Source of the DNA: Streptococcaceae bacterium
GTDB lineage: Bacteria > Bacillota > Bacilli > Lactobacillales > Streptococcaceae
Length of the DNA stretch: 5,844 nucleotides
NCBI GenBank assembly: GCA_031279745.1
Contig: JAITHN010000194.1
Span: forward strand, 1-5,844
Reading direction: 5' to 3'
How positions within the stretch are numbered: the stretch's first letter is position 1; each line of letters begins with the position of its first letter. This document shows, in pieces, positions 1-5,844 of the stretch. The translations under genes were made by a program, and so were the position numbers. A model generated the notes under the pieces. The model worked only from the letters and a program-made list of their open reading frames with translations. It did no database searches and was not told the DNA's origin.

Positions 1-36
1 TGTAACGCAATTGTAATAACTGAGAAAATAAAGATT

Positions 37-42
37 AAGGGG
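37..42 (+). promoter_or_regulatory. Ribosome binding site of rpoB
   Basis: AAGGGG lies 8 bases before the TTG at 51, a normal Shine-Dalgarno distance. This site decides the start. The reading frame also has a GTG at 42 and a TTG at 45, but GTG 42 overlaps the site itself and neither codon has a purine-rich site at a usable distance upstream. The remaining leader (1-36) is AT-rich, and I see no convincing promoter or terminator in it. The promoter is probably further upstream, outside the window. Confidence 0.85.
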
Positions 43-50
43 TGTTGAAC

Positions 51-3000
51 TTGGCGGGACATATTGTCAAATACGGAAAACGTCGTGAGAGACGTAGCTT
101 TGCTCGTATTTCCGAAGCATTAGAATTGCCGGACTTAACGGAAATTCAAACAAACTCTTTTAAATGGTTCTTAGAAACTGGTTTGAAAGAAATGTTTGAA
201 GATGTAATGCCAATCAATGATTTCAATGATAAATTGTCGTTGGATTTTGTTGGTTATGAATTGAGAGATGCAAAATATACTGTGGATGAAGCAAGAGTTC
301 GTGATGCAAACTACTCTGCACCATTGTATGTAACATTGCGTTTAATCAACAATCAAACTGGAGAAATCAAAACGCAGGAAGTGTTCTTTGGTGATTTTCC
401 ATTAATGACTGAAATGGGGACGTTTATCATCAATGGTGCGGAACGTGTAATCGTTTCTCAGTTGGTGAGAAGTCCTGGTGTTTATTTTCATGATAAAGTG
501 GATAAAAACGGGAAAATCGGCTATGGGTCTACGGCGATTCCAAACCGAGGTGCATGGTTGGAAATGGAAACCGATGCGAAAGATATTTCCTATGTACGAA
601 TTGACAGAACGAGAAAAATCCCTCTGACTGCATTGGTTCGTTCCCTAGGATTCTCAAGCGATGACGATATTATCGAAATCTTTGGAAACAGCGAAGTTCT
701 TCACAACACCATTAATAAAGACATCCATAAAATTGCAAGCGACAGCCGCACGGAAGAAGGATTAAAAGACATCTACGAGCGTCTACGCCCAGGTGAGCCG
801 AAAACTGCGGATTCTTCTAGAAGTCTGTTAAACGCTCGTTTCTTCGATCCAAAACGCTATGATTTGGCAGCTGTTGGACGCTACAAAGTGAATAAAAAAC
901 TCGACTTGATGACGAGGTTAATCAACTTGACTTTGGCGGAAACATTGGCTGATCCTGAAACAGGTGAAGTTCTTGTTGAAAAAGGGACCGTGTTGACGAA
1001 GGAAGTATTAGAAACACTTGAGCCTGCGATCAAAAACGGTTTGAACAAGGCGACTTACTATCCAACGGAAGATGCTGTTGTAACAGATCCAATGGATATT
1101 CAAATCATCAAAGTATTTTCACCAGCAGATTCAGAACGTATTGTTCACGTTATCGGAAATGCTTATCCAACAGATAAACGCCGTGTGATTACACCAAGTG
1201 ATGTAATCGCAAGCATGAGTTATTTCTTGAACTTACTTGAAGGAATTGGGAAAACAGACGACATCGACCACTTAGGAAACCGTCGTATTCGCTCAGTTGG
1301 AGAATTGCTTCAAAATCAATTCCGCATTGGATTGACACGTATGGAACGTGTAGTTCGCGAAAGAATGAGTGTTCAAGAAACTGAAACATTGACTCCTCAA
1401 GGGTTGATTAATATTCGTCCTGTTGTGGCAAGTATGAAAGAATTCTTTGGTTCTTCTCAGTTGTCACAGTTCATGGATCAGCACAACCCTCTTTCTGAAC
1501 TTTCACACAAACGCCGTTTGTCAGCCTTAGGGCCTGGTGGATTGACGCGTGATCGTGCCGGATATGAAGTTCGTGACGTTCACTATTCTCATTATGGCCG
1601 CATGTGTCCGATTGAAACGCCTGAAGGACCGAATATCGGATTAATTAATAACTTGTCTTCTTACGCAAAAATCAATCCATATGGATTTATTGAAACTCCT
1701 TACCGCCGTGTAGATAAGGCGCGTGGTGTTGTAACAAGCGATATTGACTGGTTGAGTGCGGATGTGGAAGATTTATATGTTGTTGCCCAAGCAAACTCTC
1801 CATTAAACGAAGATGGAACGTTTAAAAATGAACTTGTTATGGCTCGTTCAACAGGGAACAATATTGAGGTTTCCATTGATCAAATCGACTATATGGACGT
1901 TTCGCCAAAACAGGTGGTTGCGGTAGCGACTGCATGTATTCCTTTCTTGGAAAACGATGATAGTAACCGTGCATTGATGGGAGCAAACATGCAGCGTCAA
2001 GCGGTGCCATTGATTGATCCGCATGCTCCATTTGTTGGAACTGGGATGGAATATCAAGCAGCCCATGACTCTGGAAGCGCGCTTCTTGCCCAAAATGCTG
2101 GGATCGTTGAATATGCGGATGCGGATGAAATCCGTGTACGTCTTGAAGATGGTGGATTGGATAAATACAATGTATTAAAATTCCGCCGTTCAAACTCTGG
2201 GAACTCTTACAACCAAAGAACATTAGTAGCGGTTGGTGATAAAGTAGATGTAGGCGAAGTCATCGCCGATGGTCCAAGTATGGAAGATGGAGAATTGGCG
2301 TTAGGGCAAAATCCATTGGTCGCATTTATGACGTGGGAAGGTTATAACTACGAGGATGCGGTTATCATGAGTGAACGACTTGTGAAAGATGATGTCTATA
2401 CTTCTATTCATATTGAAGAGTATGAAAGTGAAGCTCGTGAAACGAAATTAGGACCTGAAGAAATCACGCGTGAAATTCCAAATGTCGGAGAAGACGCATT
2501 AAAAAATCTTGATGCAATGGGAATCATCCGTATTGGTGCGGAAGTAAAAGAAAACGACCTCCTCGTTGGGAAAGTTACACCGAAAGGTGTAACAGACTTA
2601 ACAGCTGAGGAACGCTTGCTTCATGCCATCTTTGGAGAAAAGGCACGTGAAGTTCGTGATACTTCTCTACGTGTACCTCATGGTGCAGATGGGATTGTCC
2701 ATGACGTGAAGATCTTCACTAGAGACAACTCGGACGAATTGTCTCCAGGTGTAAATACATTGGTTCGTGTATATATTGTTCAAAAACGTAAGATTCACGT
2801 TGGGGATAAAATGGCGGGACGCCACGGAAATAAAGGGGTTGTTTCACGGATTTTACCTGTAGAAGACATGCCTTATCTTCCAGACGGAACTCCTGTCGAC
2901 ATTATGTTGAATCCTCTAGGGGTGCCAAGTCGTATGAATATTGGACAAGTTATGGAATTACACTTGGGAATGGCAGCAAGAACGCTTGGAATCCATGTTG

Positions 3001-3698
3001 CGACACCAGTATTTGATGGAGCTCATGATGAAGATCTCTGGGAAACTGTCAAAGAGGCAGGAATGGCAAATGATGCCAAAACGATTCTCTATGATGGACG
3101 TACGGGAGAACCATTTGATAACCGCGTTTCCGTAGGGGTCATGTATATGATTAAACTCCACCACATGGTTGACGATAAATTGCATGCGCGTTCAATCGGA
3201 CCGTATTCATTAGTCACTCAACAACCACTTGGAGGAAAAGCTCAATTTGGTGGACAACGTTTTGGGGAAATGGAAGTATGGGCTCTGGAAGCTTACGGTG
3301 CTGCATATATTCTTCAAGAAATCTTGACTTACAAGTCAGATGACGTTGTAGGACGTGTGAAAACATATGAAGCTATTGTTAAGGGTGAACGAATCCCTCA
3401 ACCTGGTGTGCCAGAATCGTTCCGTGTATTAGTGAAGGAATTACAATCTCTAGGATTAGACATGCGTGTCCTTGATGACGAAGAAAATGAAGTAGAGCTT
3501 CGTGATATGGACGATGATGACGATGATTTGATCACCGTTGATGCACTTGCGAAATACTCTCAAGAACAACAAGAGAAAAAGGCTGAAAGAGAAAGACAAG
3601 CCGCACTCGAGGCGACCACAACAACAGTTAGTCAAGAAGAAGAAGACGATGAAGTCGTTGATTCAGATGAACTCGTGGACAATGATTCTGAAGAATAA
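51..3698 (+). CDS. rpoB: DNA-directed RNA polymerase, beta subunit
   Basis: Complete gene for the beta subunit of RNA polymerase. Beta forms one pincer of the enzyme and much of the catalytic cleft and RNA-DNA hybrid site. The TTG start at 51 gives 1215 residues beginning MAGHIVKYGK, the family N-terminus; the stop is TAA. In order: N-terminal protrusion and lobe (about 20-465); rifampicin pocket and fork loop (467-530, with RMCPIETPEGPNIGL at 517-531); hybrid-binding block with RALMGANMQRQAVP (from R640); EGYNYED with E768 and D769 near the catalytic centre; and GDKMAGRHGNKG, whose K920 and K928 match E. coli K1065 and K1073. The C-terminal clamp block GGKAQFGGQRFGEMEVWALEAYG, from about 1061, contacts beta-prime. 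There is no intein, frameshift or large insertion. It is slightly longer than B. subtilis RpoB because of its charged tail. rpoC follows after 38 bases, so the two are surely co-transcribed. Confidence 0.99.
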   Translation: MAGHIVKYGKRRERRSFARISEALELPDLTEIQTNSFKWFLETGLKEMFEDVMPINDFNDKLSLDFVGYELRDAKYTVDEARVRDANYSAPLYVTLRLINNQTGEIKTQEVFFGDFPLMTEMGTFIINGAERVIVSQLVRSPGVYFHDKVDKNGKIGYGSTAIPNRGAWLEMETDAKDISYVRIDRTRKIPLTALVRSLGFSSDDDIIEIFGNSEVLHNTINKDIHKIASDSRTEEGLKDIYERLRPGEPKTADSSRSLLNARFFDPKRYDLAAVGRYKVNKKLDLMTRLINLTLAETLADPETGEVLVEKGTVLTKEVLETLEPAIKNGLNKATYYPTEDAVVTDPMDIQIIKVFSPADSERIVHVIGNAYPTDKRRVITPSDVIASMSYFLNLLEGIGKTDDIDHLGNRRIRSVGELLQNQFRIGLTRMERVVRERMSVQETETLTPQGLINIRPVVASMKEFFGSSQLSQFMDQHNPLSELSHKRRLSALGPGGLTRDRAGYEVRDVHYSHYGRMCPIETPEGPNIGLINNLSSYAKINPYGFIETPYRRVDKARGVVTSDIDWLSADVEDLYVVAQANSPLNEDGTFKNELVMARSTGNNIEVSIDQIDYMDVSPKQVVAVATACIPFLENDDSNRALMGANMQRQAVPLIDPHAPFVGTGMEYQAAHDSGSALLAQNAGIVEYADADEIRVRLEDGGLDKYNVLKFRRSNSGNSYNQRTLVAVGDKVDVGEVIADGPSMEDGELALGQNPLVAFMTWEGYNYEDAVIMSERLVKDDVYTSIHIEEYESEARETKLGPEEITREIPNVGEDALKNLDAMGIIRIGAEVKENDLLVGKVTPKGVTDLTAEERLLHAIFGEKAREVRDTSLRVPHGADGIVHDVKIFTRDNSDELSPGVNTLVRVYIVQKRKIHVGDKMAGRHGNKGVVSRILPVEDMPYLPDGTPVDIMLNPLGVPSRMNIGQVMELHLGMAARTLGIHVATPVFDGAHDEDLWETVKEAGMANDAKTILYDGRTGEPFDNRVSVGVMYMIKLHHMVDDKLHARSIGPYSLVTQQPLGGKAQFGGQRFGEMEVWALEAYGAAYILQEILTYKSDDVVGRVKTYEAIVKGERIPQPGVPESFRVLVKELQSLGLDMRVLDDEENEVELRDMDDDDDDLITVDALAKYSQEQQEKKAERERQAALEATTTTVSQEEEDDEVVDSDELVDNDSEE
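1449..1529 (+). other. rpoB: Rifampicin-resistance-determining cluster within rpoB
   Basis: Codons 467-493 encode the rifampicin pocket, read as SSQLSQFMDQHNPLSELSHK followed by RRLSAL. The residues most often mutated in resistant strains are all wild type: Q473, D476, H486, R489, S491 and L493, which match E. coli Q513, D516, H526, R529, S531 and L533. H478 (E. coli N518) and S485 (E. coli T525) differ from E. coli. As I remember it, streptococci carry the same two residues, so these look like lineage spellings rather than resistance changes. The allele is predicted to be rifampicin-sensitive at this cluster. Confidence 0.9.
2574..2593 (+). repeat. Perfect 8-bp inverted repeat with GAAA loop inside rpoB
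   Basis: GTTACACC (2574-2581) and GGTGTAAC (2586-2593) are perfect reverse complements around GAAA, which in RNA would be a GNRA-type tetraloop. The repeat lies in the codons for V-T-P-K-G-V-T in the conserved segment GKVTPKG. Much of the symmetry is forced by the protein, because codons for VTP and GVT are complementary apart from third positions. Both free third-position pairs also match. No function is known to me, so only the repeat itself is claimed. Confidence 0.6.
3510..3695 (+). other. rpoB: Acidic low-complexity C-terminal tail of RpoB
   Basis: After the last conserved block the protein ends in about 62 charged residues. They begin with six aspartates (1154-1159). A helix-like stretch rich in E, K, Q and R follows (about 1165-1188), then four threonines (1189-1192), then a Glu/Asp-rich end. 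Acidic tails of variable length and sequence are usual in RpoB of Bacilli. This one is strongly segmented and slightly long. It is probably disordered at its end, and no specific partner can be inferred from the sequence. Confidence 0.8.
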
Positions 3699-3723
3699 AA
3701 AGCGAAAAGTGCGCAGATTACAA

Positions 3724-3730
3724 TGGAGGG
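3724..3730 (+). promoter_or_regulatory. Ribosome binding site of rpoC
   Basis: TGGAGGG, with core GGAGG, lies 6 bases before TTG 3737 and decides that start. It sits in the 38-base rpoB-rpoC spacer (3699-3736), which otherwise shows no terminator-like hairpin with a T-run and no promoter pair. That fits read-through from rpoB. The strong match to the 16S rRNA tail may offset the weak TTG start codon. Confidence 0.9.
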
Positions 3731-3736
3731 ACAAAA

Positions 3737-5844
3737 TTGATCGATGTAAATAAATTTGAGAGTATGCAAATCGGTCTCGCTTCACCTGAAAAGGTGAGGG
3801 GATGGAGTCGTGGAGAGGTCAAAAAGCCTGAAACGATTAATTATCGTACGCTCAAACCTGAAAAAGAAGGTTTATTCGACGAACGTATTTTCGGTCCAAC
3901 AAAAGACTGGGAGTGTGCTTGTGGAAAATATAAACGAATCCGTTATAAAGGAATTGTTTGTGATAAATGTGGAGTTGAGGTAACCCGTTCAAAAGTACGC
4001 CGTGAAAGAATGGCGCATATTGAACTTGCAGCACCCGTTTCACATATTTGGTATTTCAAAGGAATTCCAAGCCGCATGGGACTTGTTTTGGACATGTCTC
4101 CAAGAAGTTTGGAAGAAGTCATCTATTTTGCAAGTTATGTGGTGATTGATGCGGGGAACACTCCACTTGAAAAGAAACAGTTGCTATCTGAACGTGAATA
4201 TCGTGAGAAACGTGCACAGTATGGAACGGACTTTAAAGCAATGATGGGTGCTGAAGCCATTAAGCAACTTTTAGACGATGTTGATCTTGATAAAGAAGTT
4301 GAAGAATTAACAGAATTGCTAAAAGATGCAACTGGGCAAAAACGTACAAAAGCTGTGCGTCGTTTGGATATTTTAGATGCATTTAGAAAATCTGGAAACA
4401 AACCACGTTGGATGGTTATGGATGTACTCCCTGTCATCCCACCAGACTTACGTCCAATGGTTCAATTGGATGGTGGACGCTTCGCAACGAGTGATTTGAA
4501 CGACTTATATCGTCGTGTAATCAACCGTAACAATCGTTTGAAACGTTTGCTCGACTTAAATGCACCAAATATTATCGTTCAAAATGAAAAACGCATGCTG
4601 CAAGAAGCAGTTGATGCTCTGATTGACAATGGTCGCCGTGGGCGTCCGGTTGTAGGACCAGGAAATCGTCCGTTAAAATCTCTTTCACATATGTTGAAAG
4701 GGAAACAAGGACGCTTCCGTCAAAACCTACTTGGGAAACGTGTCGATTACTCTGGACGTTCAGTAATCGTTGTAGGACCAAGTTTGAAGATGTACCAATG
4801 TGGATTGCCAAAAGAAATGGCGATTGAACTTTTCAAGCCATTTGTTATGCATCAACTTGTGAAGCGTGAAATTGCAAATAATGTGAAGAACGCGAAACGT
4901 AAAATTGAACAAATGGATGATGAAATCTGGGATGTATTGGAAGATGTAATTAAGGAACACCCTGTTCTCTTGAACCGGGCGCCTACATTGCACAGACTAG
5001 GTATTCAAGCTTTTGAACCCGTTCTTATTGAAGGGCGTGCCATTCGTTTGCATCCACTAGTTTGTGAAGCTTATAATGCCGATTTCGATGGAGACCAAAT
5101 GGCGGTACACGTACCGCTGTCTGAGGAAGCACAAGCAGAAGCACGTTTACTCATGCTCGCAGCGGAACACATTTTGAATCCGAAAGACGGGAAGCCAGTC
5201 GTTACTCCATCGCAGGATATGGTTCTTGGAAACTACTACTTGACGATGGAACAGGCAGGACGTGAAGGTGAAGGAATGATTTTCCGTGATGAGAGTGAAG
5301 CTATCATGGCGTATAAAAACGGCTATGTTCACTTGCATTCACGCGTAGGGGTTTCACCAAAATCTTTGGACAAACCATTTTCTGCGGAACAATTGGATAA
5401 AATTTTGGTGACAACGGTTGGGAAAATTATTTTCAACTCGATTATGCCAAAAGAATTCCCTTACTTAAATGAACCCACTCAAGCGAATTTGACCGAGAGA
5501 ACACCGGATAAATATTTCTTGGAAAATGGAGAAAATATTTTAGAATTTATCCAAAAGCAAGAAGTGATTCCTCCTTTCAATAAGAAAAATCTTGGAAACA
5601 TCATTGCAGAAGTGTTCAAGATCTTCAAAACGACTCAAACTTCAGAAATGTTAGACCGTTTGAAGGATTTGGGCTACCACCATTCAACGCATGCAGGTCT
5701 TACTGTAGGGATTGCAGATATTTCTGCACTTAAAGAAAAGCCTGAAATCATCGAGCAAGCCCATGCAATGGTTGACAAAATCACGCTCAACTATCGTCGT
5801 GGAATGTCAACTGATGATGAAAGATACCAAGATGTTATCAAAAC
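3737..5844 (+). CDS. rpoC: DNA-directed RNA polymerase, beta-prime subunit (3' end cut by the window)
   Basis: First 702 codons plus two bases of the beta-prime subunit, which carries the catalytic magnesium site and the clamp. The TTG start gives MIDVNKFESMQIGLASP, as in enterococci. In order: zinc-binding site C60, C62, C75, C78; lid with DGGRF (245-249); clamp helices that bind sigma (about 253-298, with R264 matching E. coli R275); rudder, from G299; switch 2 (about 321-341, GKQGRFRQNLLGKR then DYSGR); and catalytic NADFDGD (447-453), whose three aspartates match the B. subtilis numbering exactly, so no insertion or frameshift precedes them. After about 485 comes the pore/funnel part, with PSQDMVLGNYYLT. 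The F-loop, bridge helix and trigger loop lie beyond the edge, and roughly 500 residues are missing. Two usually conserved positions differ (G22 and A93), and residues about 560-702 drift more from relatives than the rest. The gene is translated directly behind rpoB. Confidence 0.98.
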   Translation, partial: MIDVNKFESMQIGLASPEKVRGWSRGEVKKPETINYRTLKPEKEGLFDERIFGPTKDWECACGKYKRIRYKGIVCDKCGVEVTRSKVRRERMAHIELAAPVSHIWYFKGIPSRMGLVLDMSPRSLEEVIYFASYVVIDAGNTPLEKKQLLSEREYREKRAQYGTDFKAMMGAEAIKQLLDDVDLDKEVEELTELLKDATGQKRTKAVRRLDILDAFRKSGNKPRWMVMDVLPVIPPDLRPMVQLDGGRFATSDLNDLYRRVINRNNRLKRLLDLNAPNIIVQNEKRMLQEAVDALIDNGRRGRPVVGPGNRPLKSLSHMLKGKQGRFRQNLLGKRVDYSGRSVIVVGPSLKMYQCGLPKEMAIELFKPFVMHQLVKREIANNVKNAKRKIEQMDDEIWDVLEDVIKEHPVLLNRAPTLHRLGIQAFEPVLIEGRAIRLHPLVCEAYNADFDGDQMAVHVPLSEEAQAEARLLMLAAEHILNPKDGKPVVTPSQDMVLGNYYLTMEQAGREGEGMIFRDESEAIMAYKNGYVHLHSRVGVSPKSLDKPFSAEQLDKILVTTVGKIIFNSIMPKEFPYLNEPTQANLTERTPDKYFLENGENILEFIQKQEVIPPFNKKNLGNIIAEVFKIFKTTQTSEMLDRLKDLGYHHSTHAGLTVGIADISALKEKPEIIEQAHAMVDKITLNYRRGMSTDDERYQDVIK
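3780..3799 (+). repeat. Inverted repeat with GAAA loop near the start of rpoC
   Basis: TCACCT (3782-3787) and AGGTGA (3792-3797) pair perfectly around GAAA. A T-G wobble pair (3781/3798) and a C-G pair (3780/3799) extend the stem to 8 pairs. It spans codons 15-21 of rpoC, about 43 bases after the start codon, so it would not cover the ribosome binding site. It shares the GAAA-capped form of the repeat at 2574-2593. There is no T-run after it, so it is not an intrinsic terminator. Any role in translation or message stability is conjecture. Confidence 0.55.
3914..3970 (+). other. rpoC: Zinc-binding site of RpoC
   Basis: The pattern is Cys-X-Cys, then 12 residues, then Cys-X2-Cys (C60, C62, C75, C78). 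It is the N-terminal zinc site of the beta-prime clamp, equivalent to E. coli C70, C72, C85 and C88. All four ligands are intact. The segment CGKYKRIRYKG between them is the family form. R84, just after the site, corresponds to the position known to influence fidaxomicin sensitivity. Confidence 0.93.
5075..5095 (+). other. rpoC: Catalytic NADFDGD motif of RpoC
   Basis: Codons 447-453 encode NADFDGD. D449, D451 and D453 chelate the catalytic magnesium ion used for nucleotide addition; they match E. coli D460, D462 and D464. The motif is intact, so the enzyme is expected to be active. Confidence 0.97.

Noticed and set aside
42..50. GTG at 42 or TTG at 45 as the rpoB start, adding 2-3 residues.
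   Set aside because: GTG 42 overlaps the AAGGGG site, and neither codon has a site at a workable distance. The family N-terminus MAGH begins exactly at TTG 51.
1482..1505. H478 and S485 as possible rifampicin-resistance changes.
   Set aside because: As I remember it, streptococci have the same residues, and all the main resistance positions are wild type.
1837..2223. Open reading frames of 81-128 codons on the - strand across the middle of rpoB.
   Set aside because: They lie wholly opposite conserved rpoB codons and have no recognizable domain.
2941..3185. Open frames of 64 and 75 codons on both strands within 3' rpoB.
   Set aside because: They are shadows of a highly conserved part of rpoB, with no family resemblance.
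3699..3736. A possible terminator, promoter or attenuator between rpoB and rpoC.
   Set aside because: The 38 bases contain no stem followed by T-run and no spaced -35/-10 pair; only the ribosome binding site is visible.
3538..3753. A 71-codon + strand frame spanning the end of rpoB and the start of rpoC.
   Set aside because: It is an out-of-frame reading of the acidic RpoB tail, giving a Lys/Arg-rich artefact. It also overlaps the rpoC ribosome binding site and start.
3796..3804. An internal start: GAGGGG directly before ATG 3802 in rpoC.
   Set aside because: The spacing is too short for a ribosome binding site, and that frame reaches a stop after nine codons.
4135..4437. A 100-codon Ser-rich open frame on the - strand inside rpoC.
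   Set aside because: It is the antisense of conserved rpoC; the Ser-rich composition follows from the codons on the other strand.

Overview
The window is the core of the rpoBC operon of a low-GC Gram-positive bacterium. It holds a complete rpoB (RNA polymerase beta subunit) followed 38 bases later by the first 702 codons of rpoC (beta-prime subunit), which runs off the right edge. Both genes are on the + strand. The organism is most likely in the Lactobacillales. Base composition is roughly 40-43% GC in the lines I sampled. Compared from memory, both proteins follow Enterococcus faecalis most closely. RpoB shares some local spellings with streptococci, and RpoC follows the Bacillus subtilis residue numbering exactly at the catalytic site (D449, D451, D453). 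I cannot name a genus.

Layout: positions 1-50 are the end of an upstream spacer with a ribosome binding site that selects TTG at 51 as the rpoB start. rpoB occupies 51-3698 (1215 residues), with the rifampicin-binding cluster at 1449-1529 and a long charged, acidic C-terminal tail from about 3510. The spacer 3699-3736 carries only a strong ribosome binding site. rpoC begins with TTG at 3737 and continues to 5844. It contains the zinc-binding cysteines, lid, clamp helices, rudder, switch 2 and the NADFDGD active-site motif. It is cut before the F-loop, bridge helix and trigger loop.

The two products assemble with alpha, omega and sigma into RNA polymerase. The short spacer with no visible promoter or terminator fits co-transcription and near-equal output of the two subunits.

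I found no RNA gene, mobile element, CRISPR array, intein or accessory system, and no sign of a new biological system. The second-look items are small: two GAAA-capped perfect inverted repeats inside the coding sequence, a few substitutions at usually conserved RpoC positions, a seemingly fast-evolving stretch near the end of the visible RpoC, and residues that bear on drug sensitivity. All family comparisons are from memory and were not run.
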